From Frigoribacterium sp. CG_9.8 (lineage in GTDB: Bacteria; Actinomycetota; Actinomycetes; Actinomycetales; Microbacteriaceae), in assembly GCF_015751965.1 (NCBI RefSeq), contig NZ_JADOVH010000004.1:124001-188000 (forward strand): a stretch of DNA of 64,000 bases, read 5' to 3'. Positions 25,794 through 35,209 of this stretch are shown here, one piece after another. Position 1 is the stretch's first letter, and each line of letters opens with the position of its first letter. The notes below the pieces were generated by a model. That model worked only from the letters and a program-made list of their open reading frames with translations. It did not search any database and was not told the DNA's origin. Made by a program: the position numbers and the translations under genes.

Positions 25794-26957
25794 ATGCTCG
25801 AACCCCGGCGGAAAGCGCGAATTGCCGTCTCGGCGCTCTTTTTGATGAACGGTGCCGCGTTCGCGAACATCGTGCCGCGGTTTCCCGACATCAAAGCGGC
25901 CCTCGAGCTGTCCAATGGCCAGTTCGGGATCGCGGTCGCCGCCTACCCGCTTGGCGCCCTGATCGCCGGCACCCTCGGGGGCGCGGTAATCCGCCGCTGG
26001 ACGTCGGGGCGCATCGGGCCACTCGCGGTGCTGCTGCTCTCGCTCAATCTCGTACTGATTGGAGCGGCACCGGTGTGGTGGCTGTTCGCGACCGGACTCG
26101 TAATCGCGGGCGCTCTCGATTCGGTGGCGGACATTGCGAACAACGCCCACGGGTTGCGGGTGGAGCGAGAGTACGGCACCTCCATCCTCAACTCGATGCA
26201 CGCCCTGTGGAGTGTCGGAGCAGTGATCGGCGGCGTGATGGGGGCGGTTGCGGCCGGCGCGGGTATCCCACTGGTCTGGCACCTCGCCGGGGCGGCAGTG
26301 ATTTTCGTGCCGCTCGCATTGCTGGTGGGCCGGTGGATGCTTCCCGGCTCGGACCTCGCCGAGCCGGCGGTCACCGAGAGTCCCCGCTCCTCCCACGGCC
26401 GCGTGCGGATGGCACGTGTGCTGTTCACTCTCGGACTGATCGCCACCGCGGCGAACCTGCTGGAGGATGTCACGTCCACCTGGAGCGCGGTCTACCTCCG
26501 TGACCCACTCGGTACCGGTGCCGTGGTCGCCGGCTTCGGGTTCATCGCCCTCCAGGCTGCCCAGACCGTCGGGCGGTTCGCGGGCGACGGTCTCGTCACG
26601 CGTTTCGGCGATCGTGCGGTGGCGCAAGTCGGGGCATCCCTCGCGCTGGTGGGGATGTCACTCGCGCTCGTCTTCCCCACCCCGGTGACCACGATCGTTG
26701 CCTTTGGAATGGTTGGCGCCGGGGTTGGCACTCTGATCCCGGGAGCGATCCGGACCGCGGAGGCCCTTCCCGGCCTCGCCCCGGGAACGGGACTCACCTG
26801 GGTGACCACGACGATTCGGGTCGGCCTCTTCCTCTCACCACCGCTGGTCGGAGTGGTCGCGGATCTCACCTCGCTCAGGGTGGCTCTCATCCTCATGCCG
26901 GCGCTCGCGCTGGGCATCCTCGTACTCAGTGGCGCTCTCGGGCGCCGGACCGCCTGA
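25794..26957 (+). CDS. Major facilitator superfamily transporter (Fsr/YbjJ-like)
   Basis: 387 aa from the ATG at 25794 (MLEPRRKARIAVSALFLMNGAAFANIVPRFPDIKAAL). Twelve hydrophobic segments; the sequence resembles the YbjJ-like group of MFS proteins of unknown substrate. The loop RWTSGRIGPLAVLL follows segment 2. It shares a short divergent promoter region (60 bp) with the aminotransferase gene. The longer upstream frame overlaps that gene and is not used. Confidence 0.86.
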   Translation: MLEPRRKARIAVSALFLMNGAAFANIVPRFPDIKAALELSNGQFGIAVAAYPLGALIAGTLGGAVIRRWTSGRIGPLAVLLLSLNLVLIGAAPVWWLFATGLVIAGALDSVADIANNAHGLRVEREYGTSILNSMHALWSVGAVIGGVMGAVAAGAGIPLVWHLAGAAVIFVPLALLVGRWMLPGSDLAEPAVTESPRSSHGRVRMARVLFTLGLIATAANLLEDVTSTWSAVYLRDPLGTGAVVAGFGFIALQAAQTVGRFAGDGLVTRFGDRAVAQVGASLALVGMSLALVFPTPVTTIVAFGMVGAGVGTLIPGAIRTAEALPGLAPGTGLTWVTTTIRVGLFLSPPLVGVVADLTSLRVALILMPALALGILVLSGALGRRTA

Positions 26958-26973
26958 ATAAGGGCCGCTTCGG

Positions 26974-26987
26974 GAGATCATGATCTC
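26974..26987. other. 14-bp perfect palindrome in a convergent gene gap
   Basis: GAGATCATGATCTC lies 17 bp after the MFS stop codon, between the convergent MFS and thyA genes. It could be part of a weak terminator (no T run on either side) or a binding site. The remaining 140 bp to thyA hold no supported gene. Confidence 0.35.
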
Positions 26988-27128
26988 TCTTGTCGATGTG
27001 TCCTGGCGGGGGTTATGACCTCGCGGATGGATTCACGCCTCCCTCCATGACGCAAGAATGCCGCCGCGAGTCGGCGTATCGACCGCCACATCCCCTCAGC
27101 GCGCGGGCCTCAGACTGCGCCACGAAAT

Positions 27129-27935
27129 TCAGACTGCGACGGGCGCTGTGATCGCCGGATGGTGCTGGTAGTCCAGCACCTCGAAGTCCTCGAACACGTA
27201 GTCGTCGATGCTGTCGCGCTCGGCCAGGCGCAGGGTCGGGGCGGGGAACGGATGCCGCGTCAGCTGCTCCGTCACCTGGTCGATGTGATTGTCGTAGATG
27301 TGGCAATCGCCCCCGGTCCAGATGAACTCGCCGACACCGAGACCCGCTTGCGCCGCGATCAGATGGGTGAGCAGCGCGTAGCTGGCGATGTTGAACGGCA
27401 CCCCGAGAAAAAGGTCTGCGCTGCGCTGATAGAGCTGGCAGCTGAGCTTGCCGTCGGCCACATAGAACTGAAATAGCAGGTGACAGGGCGCAAGGGCCAT
27501 GCTCGGGATGTCGGCAACATTCCACGCGGACACGATCAGGCGGCGCGAATCCGGGTTCGTCTTCACGGCCTCGATGACCTCGGCAATCTGGTCGATCGTG
27601 CAACCATCGCGGGTGGGCCAGGAGCGCCATTGCACACCGTAGACGGGACCGAGATCGCCAGCGGCATCCGCCCACTCGTCCCAAATTGTGACCCGGTTGT
27701 CTTGCAGCCAGCGGGTGTTTCCGTCGCCGCGCAGAAACCACAGCAGTTCGTAGGCGATCGACCGAAAGTGCACGCGCTTGGTGGTGATGAGGGGAAAGCC
27801 CTCCGCGAGGTCGAATCGAAGCTGCCGACCGAACACGCTGCGGGTGCCCGTGCCGGTGCGATCGGACTTCTGCGCACCGTTCGCCAGTGTGTCGCGCAGG
27901 AGGTCTTCGTAGGGGGTGCGGATCGACGTGGTCAC
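27129..27935 (-). CDS. thyA: Thymidylate synthase
   Basis: 268-aa enzyme methylating dUMP to dTMP with 5,10-methylene-THF. The start is the GTG at 27935 ([19 protein letters not shown]), since upstream codons lack conservation. The phosphate-binding [11 protein letters not shown], the catalytic cysteine in [14 protein letters not shown] and the dUMP-binding [19 protein letters not shown] and [13 protein letters not shown] blocks are intact; ends in APVAV like other bacterial ThyA. Dihydrofolate reductase, often encoded next door, is not present here. Confidence 0.97.
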   Translation of the reverse strand: MTTSIRTPYEDLLRDTLANGAQKSDRTGTGTRSVFGRQLRFDLAEGFPLITTKRVHFRSIAYELLWFLRGDGNTRWLQDNRVTIWDEWADAAGDLGPVYGVQWRSWPTRDGCTIDQIAEVIEAVKTNPDSRRLIVSAWNVADIPSMALAPCHLLFQFYVADGKLSCQLYQRSADLFLGVPFNIASYALLTHLIAAQAGLGVGEFIWTGGDCHIYDNHIDQVTEQLTRHPFPAPTLRLAERDSIDDYVFEDFEVLDYQHHPAITAPVAV

Positions 27936-28039
27936 CTGTCGAGCGTAAAGCCAAACGCCGACATTGGGGACCTTCGACCCGGCCTCCACCGTCCGGCACT
28001 GATGCACTGGATACCGTCACCCAGCCTGAGGAGCCTGCC

Positions 28040-28492
28040 ATGCCCGAATCCCCCACCGAACCCGCTGTCGCCGTTCTCAGCGAGGAGGAGAGCTGGCACC
28101 TGCTGGCCGGCGCCGATCTCGGCCGGCTCGCTGTGTCCATCGGCGGAGCGGGCGACGACAGGGACGACCGGGACGACCGCGGGGTCGACATCTTCCCGAT
28201 CAACTACGTGGTGGCGGATCGGGTGATCTTCTTCCGTACTGCTCCCGGATCAAAGCTCATGGACCTCACGAAGCATCCGATCGTCGCGCTCGAAACTGAT
28301 GGCACGCACCATCGTCGCCGCTGGAGCGTGGTGGTGAAGGGAACCGCGGTTCGCCTCGGGTTGGATCAGGAGATCGAGGCATCCGGAGTTCTGTTTCTTC
28401 ACTCGCAGGCGCCCACCGAGAAGTGGAACTACGTGCGCGTCACCGCATCGTCGATCACCGGGCGAGAGTTCAGGAGCTCCCGCCAGTCCTGA
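28040..28492 (+). CDS. Pyridoxamine 5'-phosphate oxidase-like flavin-binding protein
   Basis: 150-aa split-barrel protein of the flavin-nucleotide-binding pyridoxamine-oxidase superfamily. The pattern LSEEESWHLLAGADLGRLAVSIGG ... DIFPINYVVADRVIFFRTAPGSKL ... PIVALETDG is typical of actinobacterial members that use FMN or F420. A short expanded DDRDDRDDR run interrupts the early strands. Exact cofactor and substrate are unknown. It converges with copA. Confidence 0.88.
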   Translation: MPESPTEPAVAVLSEEESWHLLAGADLGRLAVSIGGAGDDRDDRDDRGVDIFPINYVVADRVIFFRTAPGSKLMDLTKHPIVALETDGTHHRRRWSVVVKGTAVRLGLDQEIEASGVLFLHSQAPTEKWNYVRVTASSITGREFRSSRQS

Positions 28493-28508
28493 CGAGCGCA
28501 GGTGCTGA

Positions 28509-30794
28509 TCAGCGCGACCCGAGCGGTGCGAATCGGCGCAGGCGAAGGCTGTTGGTCACGACGAACACCGAGGAGAACGCCATCGCCGCTCCGGCCACCA
28601 GCGGATTGAGCAGACCGAGCATCGCGATCGGGATCGCCGCGACGTTGTAGGCGAAGGCCCAGAACAGGTTGCCCTTGATGGTGCCGAGTGTGCGGCGGGC
28701 GAGCCGCACCGCATCCGCCACGACGAGCAGGTCACCGCTGACGACGGTGAGGTCGCTCGCCGCGATCGCCGCGTCCGTGCCGCCGCCCATGGCGATTCCG
28801 AGGTCTGCTGCCGCGAGGGCGGCAGAGTCGTTGACCCCGTCGCCGACCATCGCGACGACGCGCCCGTCGGTCTGCAGCGCATGGATCAGGTCGAGTTTGC
28901 CCTGCGGGGTTACCCCGGCGTGCACCTCCTCGATGCCCACCTCCGCGGCGACACTTCTGGCGGATCCCGCATTGTCACCGGTGAGCAGCACCGGACGAAG
29001 ACCGAGCGTGCGAAAGCGTGCGATGGCCTCTGCGCTCGTCGGCTTCACGGCATCCCGCACGGTGATGATGCCGCGCAATTCGCCATCCCAGGCGACCGCG
29101 ATCACGGTGGCTGCGGCATCCTCACCGGATGTGACGGCGGCGGATGCTGTGGGCGAGAGGGCGATCGACCAGGATTCCGCGAGCCAGGAGGCCCGCCCGG
29201 CGAGGGTCAGTCGGCCATCGACGACGGCCTGCACACCCTGCCCGGCCTCCGCGCTGAACGATGTGGATTCGCCAGTGGGCGCACCCTCCACTGCGGCGAG
29301 CGCGATGATGGCCCGCGCGACCGGATGCTCAGAGCCGCTCTCGACCGAGGCTGCGGCACTCAGAAGCTCGCCCCGCGACACTGCGCCGATCGGCTCCACC
29401 GAGACCACAGCCATCTTCCCGGTGGTGATCGTGCCGGTCTTGTCGAGCACGATGGTGTCGACGGTGCGGGTCTGCTCAAGCACCTGTGGGCCGCGGATGA
29501 TGATGCCGAGTTGCGAGCCGCGGCCGGTGCCGACGAGCAGTGCGGTGGGAGTCGCGAGGCCGAGCGCGCAGGGGCAGGCGATGATGAGGGTCGCCACCGC
29601 GGCGGTGAAGGCCGCCTCGATTGAACCGCCGGCAATCAACCAGCCCACGAATGCGGCGACCGAGAGCACGAAGACGACCGGTACGAAGATCGCCGAGACG
29701 CGGTCGGCCAGTCGCTGCGCCTTGGCTTTTCCACTCTGCGCCTCTTCCACCATGCGACCGATTCGGGCCAGCTCGGTGTCGGCGCCCACCCGGGTCACCT
29801 CGACGACGAGGCGTCCGCCGACGTTGACCGTGGCGCCGACCACCCGGTCGCCCACCGTGACGTCTACCGGCACTGATTCGCCGGTGATCATGCTGCGATC
29901 GACGGCGGATGCCCCGTCGGTGACGAGCCCGTCGGTGGCGATCTTCTCGCCGGGGCGAACGACGAAACTGTCGCCGGGGGCCAGCGATGCGACCGGTACC
30001 CGGGTTTCCACTCCCTCGCGAAGCAGCGTGGCGTCCTTCGCGCCGAGGCGGAGCAGCGCCTGCAGCGCGGCCCCCGACTCGCGTTTTGCCCGCGCCTCGA
30101 TATAGCGACCGGCGAGGATCAACACCGTCACCGCTGCCGCAACCTCGAGATAGATCTCACTCGCGCCGGACTGATTGCTCAGCAGCGAGAAGGTCATGTG
30201 CATGCCCGGAGCGCCCGCCGTACCGAAGAAGAGAGCGTAGAGCGACCAGAGGAACGCGGCGATCACTCCGACGCTGACCAGGGAGTCCATCGAGGCCGAG
30301 CCGTGTCTGGCATTGATCAGGGCAACCCGATGGAACGGCAGTGCACCCCAGACCACGACTGGCGCGGCGAGGGTAAGGGCGAGCCACTGCCAGTTGGTGA
30401 ACTGCAGCGCGGGGATCATCGAGAGCACGACGACCGGCAGCGCAAGGCTTGCCGAGACGACAAGGCGGCGGCGCAGTTGCGCGGCCTCCGTGTCGGCCGA
30501 CGGCGCGGCATCCGCTTCGATCGCGATCGGCACCGGCAGGGCCGCCCGGTATCCCGCCGCCTCGACGGCGGCGATGAGGGTGGCCGTGTCCACGCCGGTG
30601 GACTGTACGCGGGCCTTCTCTGTGGCGTAGTTGACCGTGGCCGAGACGCCCTCGATGCGGTTGAGCTTTCGTTCGATGCGGGTGGCGCAAGAGGCGCAGG
30701 TCATACCCGCAATGTCGAGGTTCACGTCGGCATGAAATGGCGCGTCGCGCGGTGCGTACCGATCCGCGTCCATTGCGGTGTCGGCGCGGGTCAT
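28509..30794 (-). CDS. copA: Copper-exporting P1B-type ATPase
   Basis: 761-aa membrane pump exporting Cu(I). An N-terminal HMA domain carries GMTCASC; the membrane CPC motif is [13 protein letters not shown]; phosphorylation site DKTGT; and the hinge [10 protein letters not shown] is present. The HP dipeptide (SEHPVARAI) is intact. The gene overlaps the upstream copZ by 4 bp in the order csoR-copZ-copA, so expression should follow the copper-responsive promoter at 31356-31372. Closing residues contain the usual late membrane helices. Confidence 0.95.
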   Translation of the reverse strand: MTRADTAMDADRYAPRDAPFHADVNLDIAGMTCASCATRIERKLNRIEGVSATVNYATEKARVQSTGVDTATLIAAVEAAGYRAALPVPIAIEADAAPSADTEAAQLRRRLVVSASLALPVVVLSMIPALQFTNWQWLALTLAAPVVVWGALPFHRVALINARHGSASMDSLVSVGVIAAFLWSLYALFFGTAGAPGMHMTFSLLSNQSGASEIYLEVAAAVTVLILAGRYIEARAKRESGAALQALLRLGAKDATLLREGVETRVPVASLAPGDSFVVRPGEKIATDGLVTDGASAVDRSMITGESVPVDVTVGDRVVGATVNVGGRLVVEVTRVGADTELARIGRMVEEAQSGKAKAQRLADRVSAIFVPVVFVLSVAAFVGWLIAGGSIEAAFTAAVATLIIACPCALGLATPTALLVGTGRGSQLGIIIRGPQVLEQTRTVDTIVLDKTGTITTGKMAVVSVEPIGAVSRGELLSAAASVESGSEHPVARAIIALAAVEGAPTGESTSFSAEAGQGVQAVVDGRLTLAGRASWLAESWSIALSPTASAAVTSGEDAAATVIAVAWDGELRGIITVRDAVKPTSAEAIARFRTLGLRPVLLTGDNAGSARSVAAEVGIEEVHAGVTPQGKLDLIHALQTDGRVVAMVGDGVNDSAALAAADLGIAMGGGTDAAIAASDLTVVSGDLLVVADAVRLARRTLGTIKGNLFWAFAYNVAAIPIAMLGLLNPLVAGAAMAFSSVFVVTNSLRLRRFAPLGSR

Positions 30795-31030
30795 GACTGC
30801 GCCGTCACGAGCGGATAACCCGCTTCCGTGATGGCAGCGCGGATGTCTTCGGATGGCACCGGCGTAGATGTCAGCACCATGACATCTGAAGCTCCACCCA
30901 CCCGCAGGTCGACACTCACGCTCTCGACCCCGGCGATGTCGGAGACCTCCTCGGTAACGCTGGCGATGCAGTGGCTGCAGGTCATTCCCTCGACGAGGTA
31001 GTGCTGCTCGATCATGGCGGTGTCAGTCAT
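30791..31030 (-). CDS. copZ: Copper chaperone, HMA domain
   Basis: 79-aa ferredoxin-like HMA protein with the metal-binding motif GMTCSHC, delivering Cu(I) to CopA. Start at the ATG at 31030 ([15 protein letters not shown]). The longer frame upstream overlaps csoR and is rejected. 26 bp downstream of csoR, and 4-bp overlap with copA. Confidence 0.93.
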   Translation of the reverse strand: MTDTAMIEQHYLVEGMTCSHCIASVTEEVSDIAGVESVSVDLRVGGASDVMVLTSTPVPSEDIRAAITEAGYPLVTAQS

Positions 31031-31056
31031 GGTGATGTCCTTAGATTTGTTGTCCG

Positions 31057-31338
31057 TTAGGAGCGCACGAGTCGCGCGATGGCGGCGGAGGCTTCCTTGA
31101 TCTTCTCGTCGGCTACCGGTCCGCCTTCGCGGGCGGCTTCGGCGACGCAATGCGCAAGGTGGTCTTCGATCAGCGCGAGGGCCACGTTCTCCAGCGCCTT
31201 CGTCGCGGCCGACACCTGGGTGAGAATATCGATGCAGTAGGTGTCGGTCTCGACCATGCGCTGGATGCCGCGCACCTGTCCTTCCGCCCGTCGCAGTCGC
31301 TTGACGAGATCGTCTTTGTTCTGGCTGTAGCCGACCAT
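31057..31338 (-). CDS. csoR: CsoR-type copper-sensing repressor
   Basis: 93-aa all-helical DUF156 repressor that releases DNA on Cu(I) binding. The Cys-His-Cys ligands are visible as C35 (TYCIDILTQ), H60 and C64 (EDHLAHCV), the canonical copper set; the N-terminal helix KRLRRAEGQVRGIQRMVE is diagnostic. First gene of csoR-copZ-copA, with an AAGGA ribosome-binding site about 8 nt before the ATG and an operator in its promoter. It is the only CsoR gene in the window and may also control the copper locus near 47 kb. Confidence 0.95.
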   Translation of the reverse strand: MVGYSQNKDDLVKRLRRAEGQVRGIQRMVETDTYCIDILTQVSAATKALENVALALIEDHLAHCVAEAAREGGPVADEKIKEASAAIARLVRS

Positions 31339-31355
31339 CTGGCGGTCCTTCCGAT

Positions 31356-31372
31356 ATACCCCTATGGGGTAT
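31356..31372. promoter_or_regulatory. CsoR-type operator in the csoR promoter
   Basis: ATACCCCTATGGGGTAT is a near-perfect palindrome of the GC-tract/AT-flank type bound by CsoR. On the minus strand it lies between a -35-like TAGATT and a -10-like TATATC about 16-17 bp apart, so repression by steric block is expected. The same 17-mer recurs, with one or two changes, near 47.2 kb. Confidence 0.8.
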
Positions 31373-31421
31373 CTAATCTAGGACGGACCCGCGCGGAAGT
31401 CAAGCGCAGTAGGCTCCATCC

Positions 31422-31859
31422 ATGCCAAGCACTCGCGCTATGAAACTGATGGAATCGACGCACCGCCTCGTGCAGAGGCTCACTCGTGGCAAGGCCGGAT
31501 GGAACATCGCCGGCATGCCGGTCATCGAGCTCACCACCATCGGGCGACGCAGCGGTGAGCGGCGGGCGACCATGCTCACCAGTCCCGTGAAAGATGGGGC
31601 TGCCTATGTCGTGGTCGCCTCACGCGGCGGAGACGACAGCCATCCAGCCTGGTTCCTCAACCTGCGCGACGATCCAAATGTGGAGGTCGTGATCGAGGGG
31701 CGACCGAGCGTCGCGCTCGTGGCCCGAATCGCGAGCGCGGAGCAACGCGCGCGCCTCTGGCCGATCATCACCGCGAAGTACTCGAACTATGCCGGGTACC
31801 AGAAGAAGACCGACCGCGAGATTCCTCTCGTGCTGCTGCAACCGGGCCCAGAAGCCTGA
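31422..31859 (+). CDS. Deazaflavin (F420)-dependent nitroreductase-family protein
   Basis: 145-aa split-barrel protein related to mycobacterial Ddn. Characteristic segments are GMPVIELTTIGRRSGERRATMLTSP, VVASRGGDDSHPAWFLNLRDDPNVEVVI and the C-terminal YAGYQKKTDREIPLVLLQP. Members bind F420 and reduce quinones or other substrates. Physiological role here unknown. Its promoter region is shared divergently with csoR, so copper-linked expression is possible but unproven. Confidence 0.92.
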   Translation: MPSTRAMKLMESTHRLVQRLTRGKAGWNIAGMPVIELTTIGRRSGERRATMLTSPVKDGAAYVVVASRGGDDSHPAWFLNLRDDPNVEVVIEGRPSVALVARIASAEQRARLWPIITAKYSNYAGYQKKTDREIPLVLLQPGPEA

Positions 31860-31961
31860 AGCGATCACCACCGGCCTGGCCGTTAACAGCTGCCAACAAT
31901 GTGTCGTGACGTATCGTTGAAGGGTGAGCGACTGGCCACACCTGTTCCAGAAAGGACACCC

Positions 31962-32525
31962 ATGCGCACCCCATCTTCCACCGGATTCGACCTGTGGGAG
32001 GCCGTTGATGGCCTCCGCGAAACCTTCAATTCCCGTGGTTCCGGATCCATGAGATCCGGGCAGATGAGATCGGGACAAATGGGGCGGATGGGTCGTGGCG
32101 ATGTTCGCGCCGCCATCCTGGTCGCCCTCGCCGAGGAACCGATGCACGGCTATCAGATCATCCAATCGATTGAGGCGCGCACGAAGGGTGCGTGGAAGCC
32201 GAGTCCCGGATCCGTCTACCCCACGCTCCAACTTCTCTCCGACGAGGGCCTGGTCAGCTCGGAGCAGGTCGGCGAACGGAAGGTCTATTCGTTGACCGAG
32301 GCTGGCGTTGAAGCGGCCGCAGAGTTCTCGAACGGTCCGACGCCGTGGGAACCGCGCCGCTCCTGGAACTCCGAGCGCAACGCCGCTTTGCCGAGGTCAG
32401 GCGGAAAGCTCGCCCAGGCCGCCGCGCAGGTCGCACAGAGCGGTACCCCTGACCAGACGGAGCGCGCCGTCGCCGCCATCGACGAGGCTCGCCGCAAGAT
32501 TTACGCGATCCTCGCCGAGGACTAG
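31962..32525 (+). CDS. PadR-family transcriptional regulator
   Basis: 187 aa from the ATG at 31962, with AAAGGA about 7 nt upstream. After a 40-residue Gly/Ser/Met-rich leader the winged helix is clear: DVRAAILVALAEEPMHGYQIIQSIEARTKGAWKPSPGSVYPTLQLLSDEGLVSSEQ, the hallmark of PadR, followed by VYSLTEAG. The C-terminal helical dimerisation region runs to the end. Its stop codon is 3 bp before the ATG of the AarF/UbiB-family gene, so the two are co-transcribed and the regulator may control both. Signal unknown. Confidence 0.92.
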   Translation: MRTPSSTGFDLWEAVDGLRETFNSRGSGSMRSGQMRSGQMGRMGRGDVRAAILVALAEEPMHGYQIIQSIEARTKGAWKPSPGSVYPTLQLLSDEGLVSSEQVGERKVYSLTEAGVEAAAEFSNGPTPWEPRRSWNSERNAALPRSGGKLAQAAAQVAQSGTPDQTERAVAAIDEARRKIYAILAED

Positions 32526-32528
32526 GGC

Positions 32529-34280
32529 ATGCCGCCCGGTCGCGATACCGGCACTGCACCCCAGATCGACCCCGCCCACCGGGCGCGCTACCGCCGGATC
32601 ATGCGGTTTTCCGCCACCGCGCTCGCACAGACGTGGTGGTTCGAGCTCGTCTTGCCGAGATTAGGCCTTCGCCGACTCGCGGCTCGCAGCCGGCCCAAGC
32701 GCGTGCAGCGCATCGCCCGCCGGTTCTACCTGCTCGCTGCCGACCTCGGCGGCCTCATGATCAAGGTCGGCCAATTTCTCTCATCGCGCCTCGATATCCT
32801 TCCGCCCGAGATCACCCGCGAGCTCGAGGGGCTTCAGGATGAGGTCGAGCCCGAGTTGTTCGAGAGTGTGCGCCGGCAGGCCGAAGCCGAACTGGGGATG
32901 CCGCTGGAGATGGCGTATGCGTCGTTCGAGCCGATACCCATCGCCGCAGCATCCCTCGGCCAAGCCCACCGTGCGCGCCTGACCCCAGGAATCGCCGCCG
33001 ACGTCGGATTCGAAAACGTCGTCGTGAAGGTGCAAAGACCGGGGATCGAATCGATCGTCGACGTTGACCTCGCGGCCCTGCGCCGGGTTGCCCGCTGGCT
33101 CTCGAAGGTGAAGATCGTCTCGACTCGCGCGGATGCTCCCGCGCTCGTCGAGGAGTTTGCCGCGACCAGTCTCGAGGAGATCGATTATCTGCACGAGGCG
33201 GCCAGCGCAGAGCGCTTCGCCGTGAACTTCGCCGATGACCCTCGCATCGGCGCGCCGGTGGTCGTGTGGGATCGCAGCGCCCTTCGAGTGCTCACACTTT
33301 CGGATGTGACCGCGATCAAGATCTCGGATGTCGCGGGCCTCACCGCGGCCGGGATCGACCCGGCAGAAGTCGCGAAGGAACTCGCCCGCTCCACCTTCCA
33401 GCAGATTTTCATCACCGGTTTCTTCCACGCCGATCCGCACCCCGGCAATATCTTTATCACTCCCGGAACGGGCCACTCCCGCTCGAGCGGTGGCAACCCG
33501 GATGAGCCAACCGATGCCGCCGCCAGCGAGGCCGATTGGCACCTGACCTACGTCGACTTCGGCATGATGGGCGAGATCTCCGACTCGCTGCGCGGCGGGC
33601 TGCGTGACTTCATCCTCGCGGCAGTCGGGCGCGACGGCCGCGCGCTAGTCACGTCGCTCGAGCGGCTCGGCGTGCTTCTCGAAACGGCCGACACCAATGA
33701 GCTCGAACGTGCCATGACGGCCCTCTTCGACCGTTTCGGCGGAATGGGTGTCGCCGAGCTGCAAACCGTCGATCCGCGGGAGCTGGAGAAATTCGCCAGA
33801 GGGTTCGGCGAGACGATTCGCGCGCTGCCATTCCAGCTCCCCGAGAATTTCCTCCTGCTCGTGCGCAGCATCTCACTCATCTCGGGCGTGACGAGTGCCC
33901 TGAGCAAAGACTTCAATATGTGGGATGCTGCAGATCCGTTCGCGCGCACCGTGCTGAGCGCCAACAGCGGCAATGCCCTGCGGGGACTCGGCCAGCAGGC
34001 GGTGAGCTACGCAAACACTCTGGCCAGGCTCCCCCGCCGCCTCGATGAACTGGCGACTCGCCTCGACCGCGGCCAGGTGGCCGTGCAGGCCCCGGAGGTG
34101 GATCGTCGCCTGCGGTCGATCGACCGCTCCGTTGGCCGCCTCGCATCGGCGCTCGTCTTCGCGACACTGCTTATTGCTGGCGTACTGCTGCGCCCGACGG
34201 ACGGAGTGCTCGGCTGGGTACTGATGGCGTCGTCAGCGGTTCCGCTGCTGCACGTGATCGTCGCGTCGAGAAGCCGCTGA
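32529..34280 (+). CDS. ABC1/AarF (UbiB)-family atypical kinase
   Basis: 583-aa kinase-like ATPase with two C-terminal membrane segments. The family motif KxGQ appears as MIKVGQFLSSRLDILP; VVVKVQRPGIES supplies the ATP-site lysine; FHADPHPGNIFI and YVDFGMMG supply catalytic and metal residues. An insert after the PHPGN loop (SSGGNPDEPTDAAASEADW) is low complexity. UbiB proteins support quinone/isoprenoid lipid metabolism; actinobacterial role undefined. In an operon with PadR. Confidence 0.93.
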   Translation: MPPGRDTGTAPQIDPAHRARYRRIMRFSATALAQTWWFELVLPRLGLRRLAARSRPKRVQRIARRFYLLAADLGGLMIKVGQFLSSRLDILPPEITRELEGLQDEVEPELFESVRRQAEAELGMPLEMAYASFEPIPIAAASLGQAHRARLTPGIAADVGFENVVVKVQRPGIESIVDVDLAALRRVARWLSKVKIVSTRADAPALVEEFAATSLEEIDYLHEAASAERFAVNFADDPRIGAPVVVWDRSALRVLTLSDVTAIKISDVAGLTAAGIDPAEVAKELARSTFQQIFITGFFHADPHPGNIFITPGTGHSRSSGGNPDEPTDAAASEADWHLTYVDFGMMGEISDSLRGGLRDFILAAVGRDGRALVTSLERLGVLLETADTNELERAMTALFDRFGGMGVAELQTVDPRELEKFARGFGETIRALPFQLPENFLLLVRSISLISGVTSALSKDFNMWDAADPFARTVLSANSGNALRGLGQQAVSYANTLARLPRRLDELATRLDRGQVAVQAPEVDRRLRSIDRSVGRLASALVFATLLIAGVLLRPTDGVLGWVLMASSAVPLLHVIVASRSR

Positions 34281-34344
34281 GAAGCCGCTGAGTCACCGAC
34301 GCTTAAAGTAGGACCTATCGTCCGTACATCCGGAAAGGGAAACC

Positions 34345-35004
34345 ATGATCGGCTCATCAAACGAAAAACTCGGCACGGCCACCGCTTCCGTTTCTCTCGC
34401 TGCCCCCGCTAGCCCCACCACCGCTGCACCCACTACCGCTGCCCTCTCAATCACGGACGTGCTTTCGCTGCATCCGGTGATCGCCAGCATCAAGGATGAG
34501 CATGACCTGCGGGAGGTGTTGGGCGTGAGTTGCCCAGTGGTGTTCGTGCTGTTCGGTTCGGTCATCACCATTCCCGACATTGTGGCGACGCTCAAGGACG
34601 CCGGACGAACAGTCTTCGTGGATGTGGATCTCGTCGACGGTTTCTCGAATAAGCCCGTCGTGGTCGATTTCCTCCGGAAATACACGCGAGCTGACGGCGT
34701 GCTGAGTTCCAAATCGATCATGGTGAAAACAGCGAAGGCCGCGGGCTTCCTGGCCATCCATCGGCTCTTTCTCGTCGACTCGTTCAGCTACCGCAATGTG
34801 CCAAAGCAGGTCAAACTGTCCACTGCGGATGCAATTGAAATTTTGCCGGGCTGCATGCCACGGGTGATTTCCTGGGTGCTGGATGACACGGACCTCCCCC
34901 TGATCGCCGGTGGCTTGGTCTGCGACAAACAAGACGTGATGAGTGCCCTTGGCGCCGGCGCCATGGCCGTCGCCTCCTCAAACCGCGACGTGTGGCGGAT
35001 GTAG
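34345..35004 (+). CDS. glpP: Glycerol-3-phosphate-responsive antiterminator
   Basis: 219-aa TIM-barrel RNA-binding antiterminator of the GlpP family. After an unusual Ser/Ala/Thr/Pro-rich leader of about 35 residues, the canonical protein begins SLHPVIASIKDEHDLREVL and shows VFVLFGSVITIPDIV, DVDLVDGFSNKPVVVDFL and DAIEILPGCMPRVISWVL. In Bacillus, GlpP with glycerol-3-phosphate binds leader mRNA and lets polymerase pass a terminator before glpD and glpFK. Here a strong terminator follows 115 bp downstream, in front of an FAD-oxidase/SDR/kinase/MFS operon, which is the likely target. The inducing phosphate ester could differ from glycerol-3-phosphate. Confidence 0.93.
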   Translation: MIGSSNEKLGTATASVSLAAPASPTTAAPTTAALSITDVLSLHPVIASIKDEHDLREVLGVSCPVVFVLFGSVITIPDIVATLKDAGRTVFVDVDLVDGFSNKPVVVDFLRKYTRADGVLSSKSIMVKTAKAAGFLAIHRLFLVDSFSYRNVPKQVKLSTADAIEILPGCMPRVISWVLDDTDLPLIAGGLVCDKQDVMSALGAGAMAVASSNRDVWRM

Positions 35005-35034
35005 GAAACGGTGCTCGACCGCCGGCACGACCGG

Positions 35035-35064
35035 TTGCGTAGCCGCGCGCTCGCGTGCTAGGTT
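35035..35064 (+). promoter_or_regulatory. Candidate promoter for the GlpP-controlled leader
   Basis: A -35-like TTGCGT (35035-35040) and a -10-like TAGGTT (35059-35064) with an 18-bp spacer lie between glpP and the leader terminator. Predicted transcription start is about 35070, giving a leader of roughly 95 nt before the terminator ends. Readthrough from glpP is also possible. Confidence 0.45.
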
Positions 35065-35088
35065 CACCGCTATAACTTCACACGTGTT

Positions 35089-35166
35089 CGGGATCTCCCG
35101 GACCGGTTGCTAAAAAATTAGAGAACAGCGGCCCCCCAGTCGGGGGATCGCTGTTCTCTTTTTTTG
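35089..35166 (+). terminator. Leader hairpin plus Rho-independent terminator (probable antitermination site)
   Basis: A small hairpin CGGG-ATCT-CCCG (35089-35100) is followed by an A-rich stretch and a long terminator: an 11-bp outer stem (35120-35130 with 35149-35159), an inner C5/G5 stem around AGTC, then seven T. The terminator ends about 44 bp before the FAD-oxidase ATG, too close to be just the end of glpP. The small hairpin is a candidate GlpP-binding element. Regulation by antitermination is inference from position and from Bacillus glpD. Confidence 0.75.
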
Positions 35167-35209
35167 TTTGCGAAACCCACCGACGAACGGAACCAGACCC
35201 TTGACACCC

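Noticed and set aside
27013-28203. 396-codon minus-strand frame across thyA
   Set aside because: thyA is unmistakable in another frame; this frame is Arg/Ser-rich with no family similarity.
28669-30105. 478-codon plus-strand frame opposite copA
   Set aside because: Antisense to the conserved ATPase; low-complexity Thr/Ser/Ala content.
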